The notes: generated by a model from the letters alone, not told the origin. 6,174 nt of DNA from Eubacterium sp. (GCA_029052085.1 JAIDJS010000032.1:1-6174), one strand, 5' to 3'; positions 1 to 5,892 are shown, numbered from the stretch's first letter. Numbers and translations: made by a program.

Positions 1-6
1 TATATA

Positions 7-15
7 TGCTATTAT
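7..15 (+). promoter_or_regulatory. Possible extended -10 promoter of the GH18 lipoprotein gene
   Basis: TGC-TATTAT is seen, an extended -10 pattern about 85 bases before the chosen start codon. The -35 region would lie off the left edge of the window, so it cannot be checked. The 5' leader of about 80 bases holds no structure that I recognise. Confidence 0.35.
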
Positions 16-100
16 ACTTTTGTAAGGCTAAAAAACGCTCCGACGGTTAGTTTGTGAGCAATATATGCAAAATATAAATTCGGAAAGTTGGTTGATAATT

Positions 101-1120
101 ATGAGAAAAACATTCAATTTTTTATCTGTAATCCTATGTGCAGTTCTGGTTACTCTATGCTTCTTCGGGTGTTCGCATAAAGCCGTGTCAACACCTGTTA
201 ATCCGCAGGATTTCAGAGTTACGGCATATATCGTGTCTGACAGACTTGATGAAACCTTTGATGCCTCAAATCTTGATAAGGTTACCGATATTATTCTTTT
301 CGGAAATGCTACATACGATGAAAACGGAAAGGTTAATCTTTCAGACAGCTTTGAAGCAGATGTGGATTTTTTAAGTAAGCTTATTACCAACCAAAGATTT
401 TATTTGAATATTCTTGGTCCGGGATCACAATCACAGTCCGATGATTGGAATGAACAGATGTATGATCTGGCAGACAGAAACACAGCTGCGTTTGAAAGCG
501 GTATACTGGAAGCTGAAATAAAAGATGTACTCGCTGAATATAATTTTGACGGCGTTGTGTTTGACTATGAATTTCCTTTAAGAAAAAAGGATTGGAAGTC
601 CTTTGATAAATTCATTATAAGCCTTGATTCTGTACTTGGTGATGATTATAAAATCGGTATGTCTATGGTTGGCTGGAATCTCAAGCAGTCAAAGGAAGCA
701 ATGGATGCTACAGATTTCTTTGAGATTATGAGCTATGATTTATGGGATAAAGACGGCAATCATGCAACTGTTGATATTGCTAAGGATGATATAAAACAGT
801 TCGAGAAAAAAGGCTATGATAAGTCAAAGCTTGATTTAGGAGTGCCGTTTTATGCAAGACCTACTACAAAGGACGGCTATTGGTATGATTATAAATACTA
901 CTGCGATAACTTAGATGAAAACGGTTTGTACAACGATTCTGAAACGGGACTAACGTTTTCATTTAATACCTCTGATGTTATAAAAGAAAAAACTGAAATT
1001 GCACTTGAAAGCGGAATCGGCGGAATGATGGTTTGGCATTATTCCTGCGATACTCCGGCTGATAATGAAAAGTCACTGTTTGGCGCCATTGACAGTGCCA
1101 AACAATCTGCAATAAAGTGA
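101..1120 (+). CDS. Secreted lipoprotein, glycoside hydrolase family 18-like
   Basis: A 339-residue protein, probably exported and lipid-anchored, with a GH18 (chitinase-like) TIM barrel. Residues 1-23 form a signal peptide (MRK, then a hydrophobic run) ending in FFGC, so Cys24 would be lipidated; the lipobox is loose (F at -3 and -2). The barrel starts near residue 38. The catalytic strand is D150-G-V-V-F-D155-Y-E157, with E157 as the expected acid/base and D155 its helper. Other GH18 marks are M210-S-Y-D213, L246-GVPFYARP254 and G305-IGGMMVWHYS315, where W312 is the usual barrel-floor Trp. In the family motif DxxDxDxE the second Asp is Val153 here, as in some divergent GH18 groups. The family hydrolyses beta-1,4 GlcNAc polymers such as chitin or N-glycan cores, or acts on peptidoglycan and spore cortex; the substrate here is unknown. 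The ATG at 101 is chosen over one at 65 because it begins the signal peptide; its ribosome site (GGAAAG at 82-87) is weak. It is a single-gene unit closed by a terminator. Confidence 0.88.
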   Translation: MRKTFNFLSVILCAVLVTLCFFGCSHKAVSTPVNPQDFRVTAYIVSDRLDETFDASNLDKVTDIILFGNATYDENGKVNLSDSFEADVDFLSKLITNQRFYLNILGPGSQSQSDDWNEQMYDLADRNTAAFESGILEAEIKDVLAEYNFDGVVFDYEFPLRKKDWKSFDKFIISLDSVLGDDYKIGMSMVGWNLKQSKEAMDATDFFEIMSYDLWDKDGNHATVDIAKDDIKQFEKKGYDKSKLDLGVPFYARPTTKDGYWYDYKYYCDNLDENGLYNDSETGLTFSFNTSDVIKEKTEIALESGIGGMMVWHYSCDTPADNEKSLFGAIDSAKQSAIK

Positions 1121-1159
1121 TTTAAACATATATATCCCATATTTTGCAAAATACAATAA

Positions 1160-1200
1160 AAAGGTGTTGGCAATTTAAGCTCAACACCTTTGTTTTTTTA
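1160..1200 (+). terminator. Intrinsic terminator after the GH18 gene, probably bidirectional
   Basis: A perfect 10-bp stem, AAAGGTGTTG (1160-1169) with CAACACCTTT (1182-1191), has a 12-nt loop and is followed by seven T residues at 1193-1199. On the opposite strand the stem is followed by TTTTTATT, so it could also stop leftward transcription. Confidence 0.9.
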
Positions 1201-1343
1201 TTTATTTTGACCCATTCTTCCTTTATCAAAACTCGGATTGAATGCATAATAATTCTTGCTGTTCAGCTTATCTGTCAACAATCTCAACCCCTCACCTCGC
1301 CACCAATCTTGTAGAAAATATCGACCGATAACTTGATATGCAC
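1198..1343 (-). repeat. Degenerate repeat copy A, possible gene remnant
   Basis: The stretch between two terminators holds no intact gene. Read leftward it is open for about 50 codons with no start, ending at a TAA (1200-1198) beside the terminator hairpin; the end reads NPSFDKGRMGQNK. The window's other end (5982-6096) carries a similar sequence in the same orientation and also directly behind a terminator, ending HPGFDQGR. Shared elements include TTGTAGAAAA, a CGGAT(T/G)GAA-like block and TTGCTGT. By eye the two align along most of about 115 bases with small gaps. This may be a decayed C-terminal gene fragment or a non-coding dispersed repeat. The family is not identified. Confidence 0.5.
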
Positions 1344-1370
1344 AAAAAGAGCCAAGACATTTGTCTTGGC
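1344..1370 (-). terminator. Intrinsic terminator of yjdF
   Basis: Read leftward, GCCAAGAC and GTCTTGGC (1370-1363 and 1358-1351) form a stem of 8-9 bp with a tight loop, followed by TCTTTTTG. It lies about 10 bases after the yjdF stop codon. Confidence 0.85.
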
Positions 1371-1379
1371 TTGCATAAA

Positions 1380-1799
1380 TTAATGACCTTTATGCTTTTC
1401 TTTGCGTTTTGCAGATTTTAATTCAAGCTTACGCTCTTTTTCTTCCTCGCGCCTTTGCTTAGAAGCAGTTTTGTGCATTTGTTTGGATTGTTCCTGCATC
1501 AACTTAAAAGCCTGCTGTGCTTTCGTTCCTATGCCAATACTGTTTAACTGTTTGTTTACCAGCCTTTGCATTCGTTTTGGATTTATATGCTTGTCAGCAA
1601 ACTTTTTTGTTTTTACGGCAGGGCTGAATTTTAATGAGTCATAATTCTTCAACAAATACGCATACACCTCATAATCTTTCGGTTCAGCACCGAATGTGAT
1701 TTTGCAAGCCTCGTATTTATTGCCGAACTGTCTTTCATAAACTGCAACCCAGAAAGGCTCATCAAATAACACTGTTATTGATGAAATTACCTCATCCAT
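1380..1799 (-). CDS. yjdF: YjdF family protein (DUF2992)
   Basis: A complete 139-residue protein of the DUF2992/YjdF family. The N-terminal part (residues 6-62) carries the recognisable family pattern: a beta-rich start ending DEPFWVAVYER (13-23), CKITFGAEPKDYEVYAYLLKNY at 32-53, and LKFSPAV (56-62). The middle has NPKRMQRLVNK (73-83) and GTKAQQAFKLMQEQ (91-104). The last 35 residues are a highly charged, Lys/Arg/Glu-rich tail ending KEKHKGH, probably helical and possibly RNA- or nucleic-acid-binding. The molecular function of YjdF is not established; the family is known mainly as the gene under the yjdF riboswitch, which senses azaaromatic compounds, so a role in tolerance of such compounds is inferred. 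The ATG at 1799 has an ideal AAAGGAGG site six bases upstream (1813-1806), inside the riboswitch. It is a monocistronic unit convergent with the GH18 gene. Confidence 0.93.
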   Translation of the reverse strand: MDEVISSITVLFDEPFWVAVYERQFGNKYEACKITFGAEPKDYEVYAYLLKNYDSLKFSPAVKTKKFADKHINPKRMQRLVNKQLNSIGIGTKAQQAFKLMQEQSKQMHKTASKQRREEEKERKLELKSAKRKEKHKGH

Positions 1800-1912
1800 A
1801 AAATCCCTCCTTTTCTGAAACTAAGCAAGAAAGGGACAACCAAAGGAGGCAGGTTACTGATAACACAAATGAAATTGTGTTACTCCCGGACTACCTACCG
1901 GGACGTGTTTTT
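1800..1912 (-). ncRNA. yjdF-type riboswitch leader with anti-Shine-Dalgarno
   Basis: The leader between promoter and yjdF is highly structured. Read leftward, it starts AAACACGTCCCGG; CCGGG/CCCGG (1898-1902 with 1885-1889) closes a hairpin whose loop is TAGGTAGT. Next is a perfect 8-bp hairpin TAACACAA/TTGTGTTA (1875-1882 with 1861-1868), then the conserved-looking string ACCTGCCTCCTTTGG. Within it CCTCCTTT (1849-1842) is exactly complementary to the ribosome site AAAGGAGG (1813-1806), giving a simple translational switch. The loop AGGT could pair with ACCT downstream as a pseudoknot (inferred). Position directly before a DUF2992 gene and the motif strings agree with the known yjdF motif RNA, which binds azaaromatic ligands. 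I assigned this from memory of the motif; an Rfam covariance search would settle it. Confidence 0.87.
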
Positions 1913-1926
1913 ATCCTTGCAAAACT

Positions 1927-1955
1927 ATAATATCATAAGTGTCTGAAATTATCAA
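1927..1955 (-). promoter_or_regulatory. Promoter of the yjdF riboswitch unit
   Basis: Read leftward, TTGATA (1955-1950) and TATTAT (1932-1927) are separated by exactly 17 bases, matching a vegetative sigma factor promoter. Transcription would begin near 1920, just before the first conserved riboswitch bases. Confidence 0.7.
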
Positions 1956-2057
1956 TATATCTGATATTTTTCAAATCATGATTTAGCTTTTTTACCTGCA
2001 TATCAAAATAAAGGAATCTGCAAAGAACTGGTGCAAAATAACACTTTGCTTTTACAG

Positions 2058-3326
2058 TTATACTTTTAATTCATTAACAATCCACTTCAGCATATCAATA
2101 TTTATTTTTGTAAGGCTATCAAATTTATCAAACTGACTGAAATATGCAATACAGATGATCTGAATGGAATAAATCACATAAGGCAAAGCCTGTTTTTCAT
2201 ATTCGGACAGCGGAATAATGCTCTCATAACCCTTTACAAGATTATCAAATATTTCAAGCCACTTGCTTTTATCAATATCGGCATTATTAAAACATTCTGA
2301 TAAAATGGCTGTTGCACAGTAGCATATATCAAATATTCTGATATTGACCTCTGTTAAATCAAAGTCAATAAAACCTTTAAATTCACCTTCGTCAAAAATC
2401 ATATTTGACGGATTTATGTCACGGTGGATAATCTGTATTGGCAGTTTATCAAAAATGATACTGAAATTTTTGATAAAATCATCATTCAAATTGACTGAAT
2501 TCTGTACTTTCGGCAATGCAGATTTAACATCACCCAAAATGTCAGCTTGTTTGTAATTGCTTTCATCAAATGCTTTCAGTGCATGGTGAAGCTGTGCTAT
2601 ATTACTGCCTATCTGATATGCAATAGTGGTATGCTTGAAAATATCTTCGCATTTCAGTTGACTGCCTTTGATTCGTTTCGTTACGACAAAATAAAGCTCG
2701 CCGTCCTGAAGATATTCAGAACCGTCAGCAGTTTTAATCATTTCGGCAACAGGCAGACCTGATTCTGCAAGGCTGTTGGCTATGCTGATACTATTCTTTA
2801 TACTGCCGTAATTCGCAGAAAATTTGATTACATATTCCTCACCAATATAGTAAGTATTTTCGCTTTTCCTGCCTGTGTTTTCATTGTAAATATTCGAAAC
2901 GCTTTTGTTCTGTAAATTCCAATGACTGAGTAATTTTTGTATTCTGTTTTTAGAAATCATAATATGTTCCTCCTGCAAAATGTTAATCCTATAAGGCTTT
3001 TCACCTTTATAAGATTGGATGAATTCGGAGGGTGAACAATTGAACTCACGCTTAAAAGCCTTGTAAAATCCGGCATAAGTTTCAAAGCCGTAGGAAAGTG
3101 CAATATCAACCTTTGTTGTTCCTCTTGAGATATCATAAACAGCATGAATCAGCCTTCTGCGTGTAATATATTCACTCGGAGATAAACCGGCATAATGTGA
3201 AAACAGTCTGCAAAAATGCACATAGGAATATCCTGCCATACTGCACAACTCATTGATATTGATTTCAGCCTTGAGATTGTTCTCAATATAATCAAGAATG
3301 CTCTGAATCGTTTTGCGATTATCCAT
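2058..3326 (-). CDS. AraC-type HTH regulator fused to an APH-like phosphotransferase
   Basis: A 422-residue two-domain protein. Residues 5-105 are an AraC/XylS-type double helix-turn-helix: first helix pair at INELCSMAGYSYVHFCRLF (24-42), then the signature DIALSYGFETYAGFYKAFKR (74-93) and F-x-CSPSEF (95-102). Residues 123-422 are an aminoglycoside phosphotransferase/choline-kinase-like domain: YVIKF with candidate ATP-binding Lys168, an I300-HRDINPSN308 catalytic loop (D303, N308), and G318-FIDFDL324 supplying the metal-binding Asp321. Such kinases phosphorylate antibiotics or small metabolites such as choline or homoserine; the substrate here cannot be read from sequence. AraC proteins usually carry a ligand-sensing domain, so here the kinase fold may sense or modify the inducer. 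ATG 3326 is chosen because AAGGAGG lies five bases upstream; an in-frame ATG at 3352 has none. It is a single-gene unit divergent from the phosphatase remnant. No clear terminator follows: only a weak GCAAAG/CTTTGC pairing (2020-2049). A second start may exist at 2960. Confidence 0.9.
   Translation of the reverse strand: MDNRKTIQSILDYIENNLKAEININELCSMAGYSYVHFCRLFSHYAGLSPSEYITRRRLIHAVYDISRGTTKVDIALSYGFETYAGFYKAFKREFNCSPSEFIQSYKGEKPYRINILQEEHIMISKNRIQKLLSHWNLQNKSVSNIYNENTGRKSENTYYIGEEYVIKFSANYGSIKNSISIANSLAESGLPVAEMIKTADGSEYLQDGELYFVVTKRIKGSQLKCEDIFKHTTIAYQIGSNIAQLHHALKAFDESNYKQADILGDVKSALPKVQNSVNLNDDFIKNFSIIFDKLPIQIIHRDINPSNMIFDEGEFKGFIDFDLTEVNIRIFDICYCATAILSECFNNADIDKSKWLEIFDNLVKGYESIIPLSEYEKQALPYVIYSIQIICIAYFSQFDKFDSLTKINIDMLKWIVNELKV
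2958..2974 (-). promoter_or_regulatory. Internal ribosome binding site and start codon at the kinase domain
   Basis: Inside the AraC-kinase gene, AGGAGG (2974-2969) precedes an in-frame ATG (2960-2958) by eight bases, at residue 123 and precisely at the domain junction. Translation from here would give a free 300-residue kinase, the normal length of stand-alone APH-family proteins. Whether it is used is inferred, not seen. Confidence 0.55.
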
Positions 3327-3363
3327 TGCCTCCTCCTTTCCTAACACCTGCAAGTGTGACTAC

Positions 3364-3372
3364 ATTATACCA
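3364..3372 (-). promoter_or_regulatory. Extended -10 promoter of the AraC-kinase gene
   Basis: Read leftward, TGG-TATAAT is a perfect -10 with the extended TG. There is no good -35 at the right distance. It sits 38 bases before the start codon. The 11-mer TATGGTATAAT recurs exactly at the acyltransferase promoter. Confidence 0.7.
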
Positions 3373-3412
3373 TATAATATTTCAAAAAACATTTCCGATT
3401 CTATCATTCTTA

Positions 3413-3441
3413 TTGACAAGAACAATTTAATAAAATATCAT
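3413..3441 (+). promoter_or_regulatory. Promoter-like sequence abutting the phosphatase start codon
   Basis: TTGACA (3413-3418) and TATCAT (3436-3441) have a 17-base spacer, a near-consensus promoter. The -10 box touches the ATG at 3442, so a transcript starting about 3448 would lack that codon. Translation would then have to begin at the in-frame ATG 3454 or not at all. It may be chance or a sign that this locus is decaying. Confidence 0.45.
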
Positions 3442-3657
3442 ATGATTAAGATTATGTTTGTGTGCCACGGGAACATTTGTCGTTCGCCGATGGCGGAATT
3501 TGTGTTAAAAGATATGGTTAGACGCAGAGGTTTGGAAAAGGATTTTGTAATTTCCTCCTCTGCTACCAGTACAGAAGAAATATGGAACGGAATCAGCAAT
3601 CTTGTTTATCCGCCTGCAAAGGCTGTTCTTAAAAATCACGGCATTGACCTAAAATGA
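3442..3657 (+). pseudogene. Truncated low-molecular-weight protein tyrosine phosphatase
   Basis: The reading frame gives only about 71 residues, where this phosphatase family has about 150. The start MIKIMFVCHGNICRSPMAEF carries the complete P-loop C8-H-G-N-I-C-R14-S15 (the CX5R catalytic motif), and ISSSATSTEEIWNG and VYPPAKAVLKNHGIDL are also family-like. The protein ends there at TGA, and the rest, including the DP(W/Y) motif with the general-acid Asp, is absent from the following bases, which go straight into the acyltransferase promoter. The family dephosphorylates tyrosine-phosphorylated proteins. Without the acid the product should be inactive or nearly so. The usual GNPVYPPA segment reads SNLVYPPA, another sign of relaxed constraint. 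There is no Shine-Dalgarno before ATG 3442, and the frame runs open upstream to 3313 without homology. A deletion of the 3' half is the likely cause. Confidence 0.82.
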
Positions 3658-3679
3658 ATTTTTATGTTTTCCTGTTTTA

Positions 3680-3688
3680 TGGTATAAT
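3680..3688 (+). promoter_or_regulatory. Extended -10 promoter of the acyltransferase operon
   Basis: TGG-TATAAT, with no recognisable -35 at the usual spacing. It lies 35 bases before the acyltransferase start and just after the truncated phosphatase, so this unit is transcribed on its own. Confidence 0.68.
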
Positions 3689-3723
3689 TGTAACAGACAG
3701 AATTTATAGGATGTGTAATAATT

Positions 3724-4815
3724 ATGCGAAAACACTATATTGATAACTTAAGGTGGATAGCAATTTTACTTCTGATTCCATATCATGCTGCAATGGCTTG
3801 GAATGTATGGAATGAGCCAAATTATATATTTTTTAATGGCAACAAGGTAATCAGCAGTATTATAGTATTTTTAAGCCCGTATTTTATGCCGCTGCTGTTT
3901 CTTCTTGCCGGAATAAGCACAAAATTTGCATTGCAGAAAAGAACAATAAAAAAGTATATTTCGGAGAGAGTTCGGAAATTATTAATTCCTTTTGTATTTG
4001 GTACATTACTCCTCATGCCTGTAATGACATATATTGCAGACCGATTTAATTTTGGTTATAAAGGAAATTTGTTTACGCATTATAGTGTTTTCTTCACAAG
4101 ATTTACTGATTTAACAGGTGCCGATGGCGGCTTTTCATTAGGTCAGTTTTGGTTTATTCTGTATCTTTTTGTTATCTCAATACTTGCTGTAGGTATAATT
4201 GTATTGTTAAAAAAGAGAACTCCGAAATTCAAAAAAGATACATCTTTATGGTTCATCTGTGTTCTTGGTTTGCCATTGCCGTTATTAAGTGAATTGCTTT
4301 CAATAGGCGGTAAAAGCCTTGTAGAGTATACATATATTTTTCTTGTCGGATATTATATTTTTTCAAATGACAGAATAATAAATAAAATCGAAAAATTTAA
4401 ATGGTTGTTTTTGTTTATAGGTTTATGTGCGGCAACTCTGAATGTATATCTGTTTATCTGGTCTGATACATCATATCCGTTAGTTAATACTGTTGTTAAG
4501 TTTATTGCTGAATGGTTTATGCTTATTGCATTGCTCGGAATAGGCAAAGGGTATTTAAGTTTTAATTCAAAGGTAACTTTATATATGTTGCAAAGGTCAT
4601 TTGCGTTTTATATTCTGCATTTTGTATGGGTTGTTTTGTTTCAATATTTATTGGCAGATATTTTGTTTGATAATATAGAATTATTATATATTGTTCCTGT
4701 AATTCTGGCATATTGTGCGACATTTCTATCCTGTGAAATATGTATCAGAATACCGTTTTTATGTTCACTTATGGGAATAAAATCGAACTCAAATTATACC
4801 TGTAAGGATAGATGA
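3724..4815 (+). CDS. Acyltransferase family 3 (OatA/NodX-like) membrane protein
   Basis: A 363-residue integral membrane protein of the Acyltransferase_3 family, which transfers acyl groups (often acetyl) across the membrane to extracytoplasmic sugars, peptidoglycan or other polymers. The start matches the family: YIDNLRWIAILLLIPYHA (5-22) has the R10 and H21 expected of the conserved R-x10-H element. F53-F-x-L-AGI region (54-64), Q141-FWFILYLF149 in the middle and S292-FAFYILHF300 near the end are also typical. About ten membrane segments are predictable (roughly 11-27, 45-65, 83-104, 141-162, 175-195, 201-214, 227-246, 254-273, 287-306, 315-337). The loop carries basic residues KKRTPKFKKD (163-172). 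The acceptor cannot be named. Length is normal for the single-domain form without the SGNH extension. The ribosome site is weak (AGGA about 12 bases upstream). The next gene starts 137 bases on. Confidence 0.88.
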   Translation: MRKHYIDNLRWIAILLLIPYHAAMAWNVWNEPNYIFFNGNKVISSIIVFLSPYFMPLLFLLAGISTKFALQKRTIKKYISERVRKLLIPFVFGTLLLMPVMTYIADRFNFGYKGNLFTHYSVFFTRFTDLTGADGGFSLGQFWFILYLFVISILAVGIIVLLKKRTPKFKKDTSLWFICVLGLPLPLLSELLSIGGKSLVEYTYIFLVGYYIFSNDRIINKIEKFKWLFLFIGLCAATLNVYLFIWSDTSYPLVNTVVKFIAEWFMLIALLGIGKGYLSFNSKVTLYMLQRSFAFYILHFVWVVLFQYLLADILFDNIELLYIVPVILAYCATFLSCEICIRIPFLCSLMGIKSNSNYTCKDR

Positions 4816-4939
4816 TTATGACAAAAATAACGAATTGAAGAACAGATATTTGCATGTTGATTTTCAAAGTGACAATTCAAACAATCAAAATGTCACTTTG
4901 GACGAATCAGCATTGCTTAAACTGATTGAGTTTATTTAA
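4776..4939 (+). pseudogene. Possible ORF remnant overlapping the acyltransferase 3' end
   Basis: In a different frame from the acyltransferase, about 54 codons are open after a TAA, without an ATG, ending DESALLKLIEFI-stop at 4937-4939. The residues look protein-like (acid-rich, ending in a hydrophobic helix), but I recognise no family and there is no start or ribosome site. It contains the inverted repeat at 4865-4900. It is an open-frame fragment at best, offered with low confidence. Confidence 0.25.
4865..4900. repeat. Perfect 10-bp inverted repeat between acyltransferase and the next gene
   Basis: CAAAGTGACA (4865-4874) and TGTCACTTTG (4891-4900) are exact reverse complements around a 16-nt AT-rich loop; adding flanking T-G and T-A pairs lengthens it to 12. 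There is no T-run after it, so it is not a standard terminator. It may be an RNA structure between two genes of an operon or a protein binding site. Confidence 0.55.
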
Positions 4940-4952
4940 AGGGGAGTTAAAA

Positions 4953-5438
4953 ATGACTGAAAAATATCTAATGAGTGAACATAACATACCTGACGGTATT
5001 CTTCACGATCAGGATTTATACAATATTTCTTATAATGATAATGTGTTGACATTAAGCTTTGAAACGCATTTTTATCCGCAGGATTATACTGATACAACCT
5101 TTGCTGAAAAATATAAAGATTTTACCAAATGCCATATCAAATGCAGGCTTGGGGACAAGTATTTCTGTGATGTTCGTTTGGAAACTGCTCTTGATAAAAA
5201 CAACAATTACAAAGGTAAAATCATTTCGGTTGAAGAATTTACAGAAATAGCAAACAAAGAAATAAAAAAACGAAAAGAGAAAAATTACTGGGCTTGGGAA
5301 TACAGCAATACGAATGTTTCTCCGAACATAAGAAGCTTAGCTATTGGACTTCACATTTGGCTTAAATACAAAAGGGTTGTTTATACGAATTGTATTTTAG
5401 TGCTTAATACAAATGAAATTGAGTTTGTTTGGGAATGA
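4953..5438 (+). CDS. Hypothetical protein, family not recognised
   Basis: A 161-residue soluble protein without signal peptide or membrane segment. ATG 4953 is favoured because AAAGGGGAG ends six bases before it; the frame also contains an upstream TTG at 4926 without a site. I do not recognise the family. Visible features are an N-terminal beta-looking stretch HDQDLYNISYNDNVLTLSFE (18-37), aromatic-rich residues 39-57 (HFYPQDYTDTTFAEKYKDF), C60 and C64 flanking I62, C72 further on, a Lys/Glu-rich helix about 94-111 (EEFTEIANKEIKKRKEKN), and a hydrophobic tail HIWLKYKRVVYTNCILVLNTNE. Paired Cys residues do not form a clear metal motif. The N-terminal pattern is reminiscent of small immunity-like or DUF proteins, but that is only a resemblance. 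It is 22 bases upstream of UPF0178 and probably co-transcribed with it. Confidence 0.72.
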   Translation: MTEKYLMSEHNIPDGILHDQDLYNISYNDNVLTLSFETHFYPQDYTDTTFAEKYKDFTKCHIKCRLGDKYFCDVRLETALDKNNNYKGKIISVEEFTEIANKEIKKRKEKNYWAWEYSNTNVSPNIRSLAIGLHIWLKYKRVVYTNCILVLNTNEIEFVWE

Positions 5439-5460
5439 ATTTTAGGGAAATAGATAATTA

Positions 5461-5892
5461 ATGAAAATTTTAATCGATGCAGATGGTTGCCCTGTTGTAA
5501 AGCAGACAATTGAGATAGCAAAAGAGAATAAAATTGAAGTTGTTGTGTTTTGCGACACAAGTCATATTATAAATAGCGATTATGCAAAAATAGTAACCGT
5601 ATCAAAGGGTGATGACAGTGTTGATTTTGCACTTGTTAATCAGGTTAGCCGAGGAGATATTGTCGTTACGCAGGACTACGGACTCTCTGCAATGGTGCTT
5701 TCAAAAGGTGGCAAGCCAATTACTCAAAATGGGCTTATTATCAATGACAGTAATCTAACAATGCTTCTCACCACAAGGTATGAATCAAAGAAAGCAAGAA
5801 TGGCAGGCGCACACCTGAAAGGTCCAAAGAAAAGAACCAATGAAAACGATAAAGCCTTCATTGATTCACTGAATAAATTAATAAAGGGATAA
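5461..5892 (+). CDS. UPF0178 family protein (YaiI/YqxD)
   Basis: A 143-residue member of the conserved UPF0178 (DUF188) family, with a PIN-like fold suspected from its acidic residues. Family marks are IDADGCPVV at 5-13 (D6, D8), S48-KGDDSVDFALVNQVSRGDIVVTQDYGLS76 with acidic residues D51, D55, D66 and D72, G91-LIIND96, and the C-terminal G121-PKKRTNENDKAF133. Full family length with no obvious loss. The function is uncharacterised; an RNase-like role is suggested by fold only, not shown. The ribosome site is weak (AGGG 5444-5447, about 13 bases upstream). It is 22 bases after the unknown gene, probably in one transcript ending at the terminator 5939-5984. Confidence 0.9.
   Translation: MKILIDADGCPVVKQTIEIAKENKIEVVVFCDTSHIINSDYAKIVTVSKGDDSVDFALVNQVSRGDIVVTQDYGLSAMVLSKGGKPITQNGLIINDSNLTMLLTTRYESKKARMAGAHLKGPKKRTNENDKAFIDSLNKLIKG

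Noticed and set aside
28..390. 120-residue frame on the - strand over the GH18 gene start
   Set aside because: Overlaps the well-supported GH18 gene antisense, has low-complexity composition and no ribosome site; a shadow frame.
1198..1343. An intact small protein gene of about 50 residues
   Set aside because: No start codon or ribosome site, and the other copy carries an in-frame stop.
1402..1644. 80-residue + strand frame inside yjdF
   Set aside because: Cys-rich reverse shadow of the YjdF charged tail; the - strand gene has family homology and a riboswitch.
1361..1920. A tRNA- or sRNA-like hairpin series before yjdF
   Set aside because: All structure there is explained by the riboswitch leader or the yjdF terminator.
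2020..2049. GCAAAG/CTTTGC pairing after the AraC-kinase gene as a terminator
   Set aside because: Only six base pairs with an 18-nt loop and no clean T-run; not enough for a terminator call.
2344..2762. Two + strand frames of about 70 residues inside the AraC-kinase gene
   Set aside because: Antisense to conserved kinase motifs; no ribosome site or recognisable domain.
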